A stretch of DNA of 64,000 nt from Bremerella sp. JC817 (GTDB lineage: Bacteria > Planctomycetota > Planctomycetia > Pirellulales > Pirellulaceae): positions 100,291-164,290 of the forward strand of contig NZ_JBFEFG010000241.1 of NCBI RefSeq assembly GCF_040718835.1, given 5' to 3'. This document shows positions 35,997-45,277 of this stretch, one piece after another. A model generated the notes under the pieces. It ran no database searches. It saw only the letters and a program-made list of their open reading frames with translations, and had not been told where the DNA came from. Position 1 is the stretch's first letter; each line of letters begins with the position of its first letter. The position numbers were made by a program, and so were the translations under genes.

Positions 35997-36071
35997 CGGG
36001 GTGTAGCGCAGTCTGGCTAGCGCATCTGCTTTGGGAGCAGAGGGTCGTAGGTTCGAATCCTATCACCCCGA
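35997..36071 (+). tRNA. tRNA-Pro (anticodon UGG)
   Basis: The acceptor strands CGGGGTG and CACCCCG pair; the anticodon arm CTGCT-TTGGGAG-CAG places TGG as anticodon; the T arm contains GGTTCGAATCC. The discriminator base is A. The 3' CCA is not encoded. It has its own promoter and terminator. Confidence 0.96.
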
Positions 36072-36086
36072 CTTTTAATCAGCATC

Positions 36087-36130
36087 AAATCCCGCCGATG
36101 GTCGAACAACGACTGTCGGAGGGATTTTTT
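36087..36130 (+). terminator. Intrinsic terminator of tRNA-Pro
   Basis: Outer stem AAATCCC/GGGATTT (36087-36093/36121-36127) with inner CCGA/TCGG and GTCG/CGAC pairs is followed by six Ts and then GTTGGCTTCTTGCC. Confidence 0.82.
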
Positions 36131-36248
36131 GTTGGCTTCTTGCCTCGCAGAGGCTTCCCTGGGCGAACGTTGGCCCTGTCGTTGGGTCATGTTACCGTGT
36201 GCGTTGTCGCACTTCTGGCCTACTTTCTCTTATCTGCCTTGGGTTGCC

Positions 36249-37385
36249 ATGCTCGCCATTATCCAAGCCGCCATCCACGACCTGCCGCGGATCCGTTCTG
36301 ACCAAAAAGAGTGGCACCGCTTTCAGTACCGGGAATCGAAAACCGAAGCCGGCGAGTTCTGCGACGCCAACGACTCTGCTCGGTATTTGATCCTGACGGC
36401 ACTTCAGTTTGCGGCGACCGATGAAGACGAATCGCTCGTGCGTTACTTGCTACAGCAAGAAATCCAACTGCTGGAGAACGATCCGTACCAAGGCTATGGC
36501 GATAAGGTTCGCCTGGCGAGCTACCTTTTGATGCGGTGGCATCGTCTGGATGACTTCTGGCTTTATGCGGACGCCAAGTCAGCGAACTTCGATACAGCGT
36601 GCGGGTATGATTCGCAGTTCCTGGCAATCCACGGCCCTGAGGCCGCCACCGCCCGACTCGCTTCGCGCGAGCATCATGCTGGGCAGTGGCTGAAAGAAGT
36701 CCTCTTCGACGAGGAAGGCACTTTTCGCTGGAACGCCTCGGAAATGGAAGCATGGCAGGCCGCCCTTGCCGACTACTTTCCACGCGATCCAGAGGCGGTT
36801 TCGATCAGGGGCTGGATCGAATTGGCAATCGACTTACAGCAACTAGCCGAGGCCAAAGTCCTTCTCGAGCGTTACCGGCTCGAAACCGAAGAGATCGACT
36901 TCTACTGGTTGGTCTTTACCCAGAAGCAACTAGGCGACCTGCCTGGGGCGCTCAGCACTTACCGGCAAATGCTGGCCGCTGCCGATACCAACTGGGATCG
37001 CGTTTCTGAGAGCCATTCGATTGCCGATGTTCTCTTTCAACTTGGCGACGTCCAAGAGGCCTGGGGGACGATTACGTCCTGTGACGCGATGCTCGATCAG
37101 ATCGAGGGTTGGCACGAGGTCGGCCTTGGACGTTCGTTGGTCGAAACCGCTTTCAAGATCGCCGCGGTCGCTCCGGATCCCACCGCAATGGAAGCATTTC
37201 GCTGGGCCTGTTATCGGCAGAGCCAACTGGAAACGAACAGCCAGGTGATCTTCGAGGCCGCCGTTTCTGCCGCCAAAAAGCTAAATCAGCCAGAACAACT
37301 CGTTTTCTACGAGGCGGAACTTGCCCAAGAGATAGCATCCGTTCACTCTCCGCTTGAAGGCCTGGAAGACTCAGCGGAAGAATAG
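36249..37385 (+). CDS. TPR-like alpha-helical protein, function unknown
   Basis: About 378 residues if started at the ATG at 36249 (MLAIIQAAIHDLPRIRSD). The frame is open further upstream, but the upstream part reads as non-coding and would overlap the tRNA terminator. The C-terminal half contains TPR-like helical pairs (AEAKVLLERYRLETEEIDFYWLV, GDLPGALSTYRQMLAA, GDVQEAWGTITSCD). No signal peptide or enzyme motif. Acidic overall. I do not recognise a family. Confidence 0.65.
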   Translation: MLAIIQAAIHDLPRIRSDQKEWHRFQYRESKTEAGEFCDANDSARYLILTALQFAATDEDESLVRYLLQQEIQLLENDPYQGYGDKVRLASYLLMRWHRLDDFWLYADAKSANFDTACGYDSQFLAIHGPEAATARLASREHHAGQWLKEVLFDEEGTFRWNASEMEAWQAALADYFPRDPEAVSIRGWIELAIDLQQLAEAKVLLERYRLETEEIDFYWLVFTQKQLGDLPGALSTYRQMLAAADTNWDRVSESHSIADVLFQLGDVQEAWGTITSCDAMLDQIEGWHEVGLGRSLVETAFKIAAVAPDPTAMEAFRWACYRQSQLETNSQVIFEAAVSAAKKLNQPEQLVFYEAELAQEIASVHSPLEGLEDSAEE

Positions 37386-37569
37386 AGCGAACTTCCGCTC
37401 GTAATGGTCGTATCAATTGTGTGGCCCCAGCGTTCATCTTCGTTGCGAGACGAAATCGGTGTCATGAATCTCGACCTAAGCTTGCGAAATTGCCAGCGGA
37501 CTGGTTGTCTGGCTGGAATGTATTTACGCGGAAACTTCACTCGACGCCTCCAACTTAAGAGTTCGTCCC

Positions 37570-38178
37570 ATGTGGACCTGGCTAGTTCGTGATTGGCATT
37601 GGCCGGCTGCGGCACTTTTCACTTCGCTGTTCCTGTTGGCGCTGACGCCCATAATCGCCGCGTCCGCTGGTCTGGCATTGACGCTGATCTTCCTGCAGTT
37701 GCCGCTCTACATGATTCATCAATTCGAAGAGCACACCGGCGACCGGTTCCGGCTTTATATCAATCGCACGATCGTTGGTGGACGCGAAGCGTTGACACCG
37801 GCAGCCACCTTCTGGATTAACTCGCTGGGAGTGTGGGCAGTCGACCTGGTAGCGTTGTACCTCGCCTGGTTCGTTGGGCCGGCCTGGGGACTCGCGGCTG
37901 GTTACCTGGCCGTGGTGAACGCCCTACCTCACATTGGCATGACGATCAAACGTCGCGAATACAATCCCGGCGTCATCACTGCGGCGTTATTGTTTCTTCC
38001 GCTGGGCGGCTGGTGTATCTTGCAGTCAGGTGCCGGTGCTAGCTGGACGTTTCATCTGTCAGCCTTGGCGGTCGCGATTGGCGTGCACGTGGCCATCGTG
38101 ATCCATGTGGCTCGCCGTCTGGCAAAGCTTTCCAAGACAGGTTCGTCCGCTGACCTTCCGCGCGGAGCCCACGCCTAA
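37570..38178 (+). CDS. HXXEE-domain membrane protein
   Basis: 202 residues with five or six hydrophobic segments. The motif H-Q-F-E-E in LYMIHQFEEHTGDR (~48-61) is the diagnostic HXXEE pattern, and a later NALPHIGMTI (~118) is also conserved in this family from memory. Function unknown; the His/Glu pattern suggests a membrane-embedded metal or lipid-modifying activity. It is followed closely by another small membrane protein. Confidence 0.78.
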   Translation: MWTWLVRDWHWPAAALFTSLFLLALTPIIAASAGLALTLIFLQLPLYMIHQFEEHTGDRFRLYINRTIVGGREALTPAATFWINSLGVWAVDLVALYLAWFVGPAWGLAAGYLAVVNALPHIGMTIKRREYNPGVITAALLFLPLGGWCILQSGAGASWTFHLSALAVAIGVHVAIVIHVARRLAKLSKTGSSADLPRGAHA

Positions 38179-38222
38179 GCGATCTCCGATGAAATTGGTA
38201 AGCGGCGACTATAGTCTCTTCC

Positions 38223-38795
38223 GTGCCAATGGAGTCGAGTTTGCTTCGCTACCTGGTCCCGAAATTTGATCGAGCCGATTTCCTGCCAATGCTTCATGCG
38301 GCTGCGATCGGAGCGGTAATCGCTGGGTTGTACGGCATCCTCCACGATCAGATCACCTACTCGATATCGCCGGAGTACTTCACCCGATTCAAGTTCGATC
38401 AGTTTGCCTATGCTGACCTAAGATTTGGCGATCGGGTGTTCGTGGCAACGATCGGATTTCTGGCGACCTGGTGGGTTGGCATGTTTGCCGGATGGTTCCT
38501 CGCGCGATACTACTTCCCAGGCTGCCCGCGCGAGATGGCCTGGCGAAATGTCTTTCGCGCGATGGGCTGCTTATTCCTGGTGACCTTCTTGTTCGGAGCC
38601 GCGGCCTATGGGTATGGATTGAGCCTTGGACCTGGTACCGATCTTTCGACCTGGCAACCAATGCTACGTAGCCTTCGCATTGAAGATGGTACGGCATTCG
38701 TTCGCGTCGGCATGATCCACAACGCCGGTTATCTCGGCGCATTGGTCGGCTTGATTCTGGCAATCGTACTGGTGCGGCGATCGCCGATTGCTTGA
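38223..38795 (+). CDS. Membrane protein of unknown function
   Basis: 190 residues from a GTG at 38223, or 188 from the ATG at 38229. Four hydrophobic helices (~23-43, ~78-98, ~115-135, ~165-185). I recognise no family. It starts 44 bases after the HXXEE gene and may share its transcript. Confidence 0.6.
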   Translation: MPMESSLLRYLVPKFDRADFLPMLHAAAIGAVIAGLYGILHDQITYSISPEYFTRFKFDQFAYADLRFGDRVFVATIGFLATWWVGMFAGWFLARYYFPGCPREMAWRNVFRAMGCLFLVTFLFGAAAYGYGLSLGPGTDLSTWQPMLRSLRIEDGTAFVRVGMIHNAGYLGALVGLILAIVLVRRSPIA

Positions 38796-38860
38796 TTGCC
38801 ACCGTGCCGCCAACTACACTGCCCTCCGAATCAGGTGGATCGAATTAGGAGGAAGCTGTC

Positions 38861-39625
38861 ATGCTGGAAGTCCGAGCGGAATTTGAAAAAGAGTTGACTG
38901 CGCGCGGCCTCACATTCGAGTTTGATGCCGAGACCGATCGGTACCGCGTTCAAATCGAAGACTTCGAGATGATGGTCAACTTGGACAACGTGGCACGCGA
39001 TGTCGAAGCCAATGGAGACCTGAAGCGGGTCAGCCGCTTCGTTGATGCGATTGTCGAAACGGCCCACCATCCCGACGACGCCCTCGTCGCTGAAAACCTC
39101 TACTGGTCGCTCGAACCGAACGACTACGATCCGCCGGCAGACATTCGTGTTCCACTGAGTGGCACCACCGACCGCGTATTGGTGCATATCTCTCCCGGTG
39201 GTCGCACGATTCGCTGGGTCACGCCCGAGATGCTGGCAAAGATTGAACTTTCGCCTGACGAAGCTGGGGCAATCGCTTTCGCGAATCTTGATCGAGCTTT
39301 GGCCGCTGCCACCTTCGAATCGCAAACCGTCGATGAAGCAAAGCTTGGTTACTTTGTCACCGACTTCCCTTGCAAAGCAGCCCTGTTGCTGGCTCCGACT
39401 CTGCGCGACATCGTCGAACCAACGATGGGCTGGCCTGTGTTGGCCGTCGCGCCCGATCGAGATTTTGTGTACGTGTGGGGAGCTGAATTCCAAGCCTTGA
39501 CGGGACGTGTTGGACCGGTCGTAGTTCGCGAATTCTCCAACGCGTCGTACCCGATTTCAACCGAAGTCTGGTCGATTGACGACGACAACATGCAGGCGAT
39601 TGGCGAGTTTCCAACTAGCTCTTAG
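38861..39625 (+). CDS. DUF1444-like protein
   Basis: 254 residues, cytoplasmic, without membrane segments. The layout (an N-terminal alpha/beta domain, then WPVLAVAPDRDFVYVWG and a conserved A-FANLDRALAAA helix) resembles DUF1444 (YtpQ-like) proteins. The similarity is judged by eye only. TAGGAGGA (38848-38855) precedes the ATG. Function unknown. Confidence 0.55.
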   Translation: MLEVRAEFEKELTARGLTFEFDAETDRYRVQIEDFEMMVNLDNVARDVEANGDLKRVSRFVDAIVETAHHPDDALVAENLYWSLEPNDYDPPADIRVPLSGTTDRVLVHISPGGRTIRWVTPEMLAKIELSPDEAGAIAFANLDRALAAATFESQTVDEAKLGYFVTDFPCKAALLLAPTLRDIVEPTMGWPVLAVAPDRDFVYVWGAEFQALTGRVGPVVVREFSNASYPISTEVWSIDDDNMQAIGEFPTSS

Positions 39626-39870
39626 TCGCCGGAGTTCTGTCGAGATTGAGCTTTCGTGATGACTTTCCACTTCGCGCGGTTATTCTGATATCGCCCTGCC
39701 GGCTACCCCTTCTGCGGAAACCCACACGCTGTCGATCGCTAGCACGCCCCTTAGTTCTTTCCCATATTTTCCGCAGCGAAGGCACCTTGTTCCCGGCACT
39801 CCATGGGGCAGCTGCCGTTTGCAGCATCGTATCGCAGACTGACATCTGCTGAGCTTGTGGGGCAAGGGGC

Positions 39871-40407
39871 ATGACCAGAAAGACCATCACACCGACCGGG
39901 CGAGAACGTACCTTCGGACTCGACGAAATCATCGTCAGCAAGACCGATCCGAAGGGCATCATCACCTACGCCAACCACACCTTTTTAAAGGTCTCTGGCT
40001 ACTCGGAAGAAGAGATGCTCGGCGCTCCGCACAATATCATCCGGCACCCCGATATGCCGCGATGCGTGTTCCATCTGTTATGGAACACGATCTCCAGCGG
40101 CCACGAGATCTTTGCCTACGTCGTCAACCTCTGCAAAAACGGCGATCACTACTGGGTCCTGGCTCACGTCACGCCGACCTTCAACTTGAAGGGTGAAATC
40201 GTTGGCTACCATTCTAGTCGCCGCGTGCCAGATAAAGAGGCGATCGAGACCATCGTCCCGATCTACGCCCAGCTGAAGAACATCGAAGACTCTGCCTCCG
40301 ACTGGCGCACCGGCATGGAAGAAGCAGAACACACTCTTGGTAACCTGTTGGCAGACTCCGGTATGACCTACGACCAGTTCGCCTTCTCCTTGGTCAAGTG
40401 CGTTTAG
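39871..40407 (+). CDS. PAS-domain protein (Aer-type sensor)
   Basis: 178 residues with one PAS domain (~18-125): [41 protein letters not shown] and [17 protein letters not shown] are the pattern of Aer-like FAD-PAS domains. A short C-terminal tail follows. It lies 13 bases upstream of a soluble methyl-accepting protein, so together they look like a chemoreceptor split into sensor and signalling halves. Probably senses redox or energy state; flavin binding is inferred. Confidence 0.87.
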   Translation: MTRKTITPTGRERTFGLDEIIVSKTDPKGIITYANHTFLKVSGYSEEEMLGAPHNIIRHPDMPRCVFHLLWNTISSGHEIFAYVVNLCKNGDHYWVLAHVTPTFNLKGEIVGYHSSRRVPDKEAIETIVPIYAQLKNIEDSASDWRTGMEEAEHTLGNLLADSGMTYDQFAFSLVKCV

Positions 40408-40420
40408 GAGCCTGACACCG

Positions 40421-41671
40421 ATGTTACAAACTGCCGAACAGCCCTCGACCGAAGTAAGCCGCGAGCAACTCGAAGCTCGTGTCGCTGAACTGGAAGCCAA
40501 GATTGCCCAGTACGAACATTGGATGGAAAAGGCAACCATCGTCTGCGAACACGCCGCCCATGGTGACCTGGAAGCGAGGCTCCTTCATATTGATGCCGAT
40601 GGCGATATGCAGCGGATGCTGGTCAGCATCAACTCGCTGCTCGACTATACCGATGCCTTCGTTCGCGAGGCCAAAGCTTCGCTGAGCTATGCCGCCCAGG
40701 GAAAATTCTTCCGCCGTGTCATCCTCCGTGGGATGGTCGGCACCTTCAAACATGCCTCGCTGCTGATCAACGAATCGATCTCTGAAATGCGACGTTCTTC
40801 GGATGAACTCGCCAACGCGGAGGTCCGCCGACTGGCTATCGCTGACGAGTTTGAAACGACGGTCAAAGAGATCGCCAACTCAGTCGAATCCGCCGCCACC
40901 GACATCTTCGACGCCAGCGAACAACTTGCGTCGGTTGCCAACCAAACAGCCCAACAAGCCGCGGATGCCTCACAAGCAGCCAACCGAACCAAGGAAAGCG
41001 TCTCGCAGGTCGCCGACTCTTCGGAGCAACTTGCCACCAGCATCGGACAGGTCAAACAGCACGTGGGCGAAGCAAACAATGTCGTCGAACGTGCGGTCAA
41101 CGAATCGGAACAAGCGACCTCGATCGTGGTTGGACTGGAGCAGTCTTCCTCCCGGATTGGAACCGTGGTCGATACGATCGCTCAGATCGCCAAGCAAACG
41201 AACCTGCTCTCGCTAAACGCCGCAATCGAAGCCGCTCGGGCAGGTGAGGCGGGTCTTGGCTTCGCCGTCGTGGCGGCCGAAGTTCGCAAACTGGCGGAGA
41301 AGACTCGCGACGCAACGGAGCGAGCCAAGGCAGAGATCGGCAGCGTGCAAGACTCGTCTGGGAAAGCGGCCGAAGCGATTACTTCCTGTGGCAACCTGAT
41401 TGCCGAGATCCATCATGTGAGCGAGACGATCTCGAACCTGGTCGATCAACAGGCGACCGCCACCACCGAAATCCGCGAGCATGCGGTCGACGCGGCAGAA
41501 GAAACCACTTGCGTCTTCGAGAATATCAATCAGACGACCGAAGCCGCCAGCGAAACGCGCCACTCGACCGAGACCCTGGTTAGTGCCGCGACCGAACTGC
41601 GACACTTCTCGAGCAAGCTCTCGCAGAGCGTCGACCATCTGCTGAAGTCGATCCGCAATCCTTGCGACTAG
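40421..41671 (+). CDS. Soluble methyl-accepting chemotaxis protein
   Basis: 416 residues with no membrane segment. An N-terminal coiled coil (~9-35) and a HAMP-free helical region lead to the MCP signalling domain (~130-410). The conserved hairpin tip [24 protein letters not shown] (split here, residues ~252-275) binds CheA/CheW. It presumably receives its signal from the PAS protein encoded just upstream. An independent terminator is shared with parB on the opposite strand only four bases after the stop. Confidence 0.92.
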   Translation: MLQTAEQPSTEVSREQLEARVAELEAKIAQYEHWMEKATIVCEHAAHGDLEARLLHIDADGDMQRMLVSINSLLDYTDAFVREAKASLSYAAQGKFFRRVILRGMVGTFKHASLLINESISEMRRSSDELANAEVRRLAIADEFETTVKEIANSVESAATDIFDASEQLASVANQTAQQAADASQAANRTKESVSQVADSSEQLATSIGQVKQHVGEANNVVERAVNESEQATSIVVGLEQSSSRIGTVVDTIAQIAKQTNLLSLNAAIEAARAGEAGLGFAVVAAEVRKLAEKTRDATERAKAEIGSVQDSSGKAAEAITSCGNLIAEIHHVSETISNLVDQQATATTEIREHAVDAAEETTCVFENINQTTEAASETRHSTETLVSAATELRHFSSKLSQSVDHLLKSIRNPCD

Positions 41672-41676
41672 CGCAC

Positions 41677-41709
41677 AAAAAAAGGCGGAAGCTAATTTGC
41701 TTCCGCCTT
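41677..41709 (-). terminator. Intrinsic terminator of parAB
   Basis: An 11-bp stem AAGGCGGAAGC/GCTTCCGCCTT (41682-41692/41699-41709) is followed leftward by seven Ts and GTGCGC. Confidence 0.92.
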
Positions 41710-41739
41710 GGATCTGGAATCGTCGATCGAAATCGCAAG

Positions 41740-42723
41740 CTACGCGGCGCGGCGTTGCTCTTCCATTTCCGCCAACAGGTATTCGTTCAAGCGATCGAAT
41801 TCGTCGGCGTTCTTGAAGTGGATCACAATCTTGCCACCCTTGGTCCCTTGTTTGATGTCGACCTTGGTGCCGAGTGCCATCCGCAAGTCTTCTTCCAGCG
41901 AGACCACCTGCTGCGACTTGGTTCGAGCACCCTTCTTGGCTGCCGGAGCCGGAGCGGCTCCCTCTTCGCCATTCAGGAAATCCTGGACGGCCTGTTCGGT
42001 CGCTCGGACACTCCAGCCTTCGCGAGCGATCCGCGTGGCGAACTCGCACTGGATTTGTTCATCACCCAGTGGCAACAAAGCTCGGGCATGTCCCTGGGAA
42101 ATCTCGCCGCTGTGAACGGCCGACTTCACGGCATCGGGCAGATCCAACAGACGCACCAGGTTGGCGATCGTGCTGCGGTCGACCTTGATTCGATCGGCCA
42201 ACTCGCTTTGGGTCGCGTTGTGCTGTTCGAGGTACCGCTGGAAGCTGATTGCCTTCTCCAGTGGGTTGAGGTCTTGCCGCTGCAGGTTCTCGACAATGGC
42301 CAGTTCGGCCACCAGGCGATCGTCCGCTTCACGGATCAACGCCGGGATGGTGTCCCAACCGGCGATGCCGGCCGCACGCAAACGGCGTTCACCGCTGATC
42401 AACTGATAACGATCGCCCATCTGGCGGACGACGATCGGTTGCAGGATATCATGCTCTTTGAGGCTCTCGGCCAGCGAAGCGATCTCGGCGTCGTCGAAGT
42501 TGTGACGAGGCTGGAACGGGTTCCGATCGATTTCACTCAGGGCGATCCGCAGAGCATCCGACTTCTGCGAAGCTTCCTCGGTGATGTCCGATTCCGCCAG
42601 GCGAGGACGGAAAGGAAGCGTATCGGTTGCTTCTTCTGGCATCACGACGTCCGATGCGGCTTCATCGGTCGGGTCTCCCAACAAGGCTGCCAATCCACGT
42701 CCCAATCGCTTTTGTCTAGTCAC
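41740..42723 (-). CDS. parB: Chromosome partitioning protein ParB
   Basis: 327 residues. It starts RLGRGLAALLGD, the ParA-activating N-terminus of chromosomal ParB. The CTPase ParB/Srx domain follows (~62-160) with LSEIDRNPFQPRHNFD, GDRYQLISGERRLRAA and ENLQRQDLNPLE. The HTH is TQSELADRIKVDRSTIANLVRLLDL, and a C-terminal dimerisation domain ends the protein. An Ala/Pro/Lys-rich linker (~245-258) separates the last two. ParB loads at parS and spreads as a clamp. It overlaps parA by eight bases; four parS-like sites lie within 2.5 kb. Confidence 0.97.
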   Translation of the reverse strand: MTRQKRLGRGLAALLGDPTDEAASDVVMPEEATDTLPFRPRLAESDITEEASQKSDALRIALSEIDRNPFQPRHNFDDAEIASLAESLKEHDILQPIVVRQMGDRYQLISGERRLRAAGIAGWDTIPALIREADDRLVAELAIVENLQRQDLNPLEKAISFQRYLEQHNATQSELADRIKVDRSTIANLVRLLDLPDAVKSAVHSGEISQGHARALLPLGDEQIQCEFATRIAREGWSVRATEQAVQDFLNGEEGAAPAPAAKKGARTKSQQVVSLEEDLRMALGTKVDIKQGTKGGKIVIHFKNADEFDRLNEYLLAEMEEQRRAA

Positions 42724-43462
42724 GATCCAAAACCTCCATGCACAATTCCATATGAGCGCGAGCCCCGCGACTGCGAGGTGCGTGGGTGATTACTGACTGC
42801 CCGAAGCTGGGTGCTTCGGAAACCCAGTGATCCCGGGGGACCACCGTATCGAAAACAATATCGCCGAAGAAGTCGCGAACTTCCTGCTCGACTTCGTGCG
42901 TCAGCTCCAAGGTTGGGTCGTACATCGTCAGGACGATGCCGCCGAACTCGAGCTTGCCAGGTGGCCGCCGCATGACGTCGCGGATGACCTTGATCATCTG
43001 CGTCAAACCTTCCATGGCGAAGTACTCGGCCTGGATCGGCATCACGACTTCGGTGGAAGCGGCCAACGCGGTCTGCGTGATCGCGCCCACCGAAGGAGGG
43101 CAATCGATCAGCACGTAGTCGAACTGGTTCATGCCAGACTCGAGGTGATTGGTCAGGACCGCGGAAGTCGACTTCTCGCCCCCGGCCAAACGCTCGACAT
43201 CTTCAAAGCTGCGGCTACCAGGAACCAGCGAAAGGTTCTCGATCTTGGTCTGGATAATCGAATCGCCCAGCGGCTGATCCGAGACCAACGGATGACGTTC
43301 GGTCGGCTGATGGCCGATGCCGGTCGTCGCGTTGCACTGAGGATCGAGATCGACCAGCAGCGTGCGCATGTCGGCCATTGCCAACCCAGCGGCCAGATTG
43401 ATGGCCGTGGTCGTCTTACCGACGCCTCCCTTTTGGTTGGCAATGCACAGGATGCGAGCCAT
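42716..43462 (-). CDS. parA: Chromosome partitioning ATPase ParA
   Basis: 248 residues. The deviant Walker A KGGVGKTTTAINLAAGLA (residues ~11-28) and DIDLDPQCNATTG-type switch (here LVDLDPQCNATTGIG), YVLIDCPPSVG and EYFAMEGL are all typical of Soj/ParA. It forms a gradient that moves ParB-parS complexes to segregate chromosomes. The 320 bases upstream carry two consensus parS sites about 100 and 134 bases before the start, so ParB binding could repress its promoter. Confidence 0.97.
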   Translation of the reverse strand: MARILCIANQKGGVGKTTTAINLAAGLAMADMRTLLVDLDPQCNATTGIGHQPTERHPLVSDQPLGDSIIQTKIENLSLVPGSRSFEDVERLAGGEKSTSAVLTNHLESGMNQFDYVLIDCPPSVGAITQTALAASTEVVMPIQAEYFAMEGLTQMIKVIRDVMRRPPGKLEFGGIVLTMYDPTLELTHEVEQEVRDFFGDIVFDTVVPRDHWVSEAPSFGQSVITHAPRSRGARAHMELCMEVLDRD

Positions 43463-43562
43463 GGTTCCTCAGCATGATGGTGATCGAAAATCCGTTTTCG
43501 AGGAGCGGATTTTAGACACCAACCCAAAAACGAGGAAACGGCACTTTGCGTTTCTGGGGACG

Positions 43563-43578
43563 TGTTTCACGTGAAACA
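43563..43578. promoter_or_regulatory. parS site 1
   Basis: TGTTTCACGTGAAACA, the exact chromosomal parS palindrome, about 100 bases upstream of parA. Confidence 0.95.
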
Positions 43579-43595
43579 GTTTCCGCATTCCTCAC

Positions 43596-43611
43596 TGTTT
43601 CACGTGAAACA
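43596..43611. promoter_or_regulatory. parS site 2
   Basis: A second exact TGTTTCACGTGAAACA, 33 bp centre to centre from site 1 (about three helical turns). Confidence 0.95.
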
Positions 43612-43759
43612 CCCATTTTGACACTCTGGCGAGGTCATTCCAAAAGGGAGCCACCTCGAGCAACGATTGCCAAAGGTAGAAAGCCGGACCTGCAGATCGG
43701 TCCGGCGAGGCATCCAGAGTTGCCCCTCGGACCTGTCAGAGATACGGGCCCGAGGGAAT

Positions 43760-43775
43760 TGTTCCACGTGAAACG
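43760..43775. promoter_or_regulatory. Degenerate parS site 3
   Basis: TGTTCCACGTGAAACG, two mismatches to the palindrome, lies seven bases beyond the stop codon of the DUF1015 gene. Confidence 0.75.
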
Positions 43776-43782
43776 GTAGCGA

Positions 43783-45111
43783 TCAGGCAAGACGATTGAT
43801 CACCAGTCCGCATACCGGAGCCGGGTCGGTTTCAATCTTATGGAAGAAGCTGACCTGACGTTCCAGGAACGATTGGTATTGGGTCATGCAGACCGGGCGG
43901 ATCATCGCCGCCAAAGAGATCTCGCCCCCTTGGTCCTCTTGCAGGACTCCGACCAGGTTCTCGACTGACCGGGCATAGGTCTGCTTGGCATCGGCCGTTT
44001 CCAAGAGCTCGGTTAGGACCAGCCACTCCCAGAGGTTCTCGTCGAGGTCACGCCAGGCTTCGTCTCGCTCTGGGGTCGCTTCCTCCATGCGGACCTGACC
44101 ATCGGCGGTGAGCATGACCGAGACCCAGGTCTGGTCCGCTCCGCAGTAGATACCAAAGTGCCCCAACTCACTGCTGGTCTGCATCTCTTCCCATAGTTCG
44201 GCGGCTGCCTCCAGACCTTTGTCCATCACCTGGCAGTCGAAGTGAACGCCAAGCTTCTCGACCAGTTCGCTGCTGGTCAGACGCGGCGCGGCATGCGCGA
44301 GAGGAAACCGGAGCTTCGGCTCGAAGCCTGGCTCGGTCAGCTCGAAGAAGGCGGTCAACATGAAGTTCGCTGGGTGCATCGGGGTCAGTTCGCCACGCTG
44401 AGCAAGTTCGTACCGGTTGAGGGTTGCCGGCAGGAAGTCGTCCATGGCGTTGCGGAACATCTGACGATGGGCCATCTTCTCTCGGATCTGGCCAATCACC
44501 TGATGATCGGTGACTGGCCACAGTCGATGTACGACCCCAGCTTCATCCTTGGCGATCAGAGGCGTCGCGGTTGCAATCTGGTTCTCCAGAACCTGCTGCA
44601 CCGAAATGCTTGAGTCCGCATACAAGGCGATGCCAGGACGAACATTGGTCTGCGTTGCCCGGAGCATCTCCAAGGCTTCCTGGGCTGGTTGGTTGAGCAA
44701 GAGCAGCAGGGCTTCGTATTGCTGTTGGTCGATCTCCTCCAGAGTCAGCCCGGCCAGGAACCCTCGGCGGGTCACCCGCTGGCCGTTCCAGTCGAAATCC
44801 TGGTGATAGACATAGATCGCTGGGTCGGGCTCGCGTTGCAAAACACCTTGCCGCTGCCAGTCGGTCAGGAAGCGGCGGGCTCGCGTGAATCGGTTGTTGA
44901 GTTGGTCGTCGCCAGGCTCTTCCCGGTTGGCCAAGATCCGGATGACGTTGGCCGGATGACGCTCGAACAACGAGTCGACCAGGGTCGGATCGGAGGCGAC
45001 TTCAGCCGGGGAGATAACCTCGGCCAGGGAACCAATGTGGCCCAGATCGTATCGAAGACCGTGCAAAGCGCGGATGTCAGGCATGGATTTCATTTCTTTC
45101 GCAAGCGTCAT
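43783..45111 (-). CDS. DUF1015-family protein
   Basis: 442 residues from the ATG at 45111 (in-frame ATGs at 45093 and 45084 are alternatives). The pattern DIRALHGLRYDLGHIGSLAEVISP near the start and VYVYHQDFDW... with FLAGLTLEEID is that of DUF1015 (COG4198). From memory, some database records of this family carry ParB/SpoOJ-like names; I cannot verify that. The gene is bracketed by parS: a perfect site touches its ATG and a degenerate one follows its stop, and it lies next to parA. ParB spreading from these sites would cover it. Function unknown. Confidence 0.82.
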   Translation of the reverse strand: MTLAKEMKSMPDIRALHGLRYDLGHIGSLAEVISPAEVASDPTLVDSLFERHPANVIRILANREEPGDDQLNNRFTRARRFLTDWQRQGVLQREPDPAIYVYHQDFDWNGQRVTRRGFLAGLTLEEIDQQQYEALLLLLNQPAQEALEMLRATQTNVRPGIALYADSSISVQQVLENQIATATPLIAKDEAGVVHRLWPVTDHQVIGQIREKMAHRQMFRNAMDDFLPATLNRYELAQRGELTPMHPANFMLTAFFELTEPGFEPKLRFPLAHAAPRLTSSELVEKLGVHFDCQVMDKGLEAAAELWEEMQTSSELGHFGIYCGADQTWVSVMLTADGQVRMEEATPERDEAWRDLDENLWEWLVLTELLETADAKQTYARSVENLVGVLQEDQGGEISLAAMIRPVCMTQYQSFLERQVSFFHKIETDPAPVCGLVINRLA

Positions 45112-45126
45112 GTTTCACGTGAAACA
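45111..45126. promoter_or_regulatory. parS site 4, abutting a start codon
   Basis: An exact TGTTTCACGTGAAACA whose first base is the last base of the ATG complement of the DUF1015 gene (ATG at 45109-45111). It would be occupied by ParB at the very start of that gene. Confidence 0.95.
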
Positions 45127-45277
45127 ACCTACCTGTTGCAATTGGAAAAGTCCAAGGGGGCATCACCAAGGCCCCAACTGCCCGTCGATAGACCCCCGTG
45201 GGTGGATGTGAGATAATCAAACAGACGCCTGTTTTCCCTGCCCTGCCCTCGGAACCGATTTGTAGATTGCCTTGCTG

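Noticed and set aside
43463..43782. Replication origin with DnaA boxes next to parAB
   Set aside because: The parS sites are clear, but I saw no cluster of TTATCCACA-type boxes or AT-rich unwinding element here, and dnaA is not in the window.
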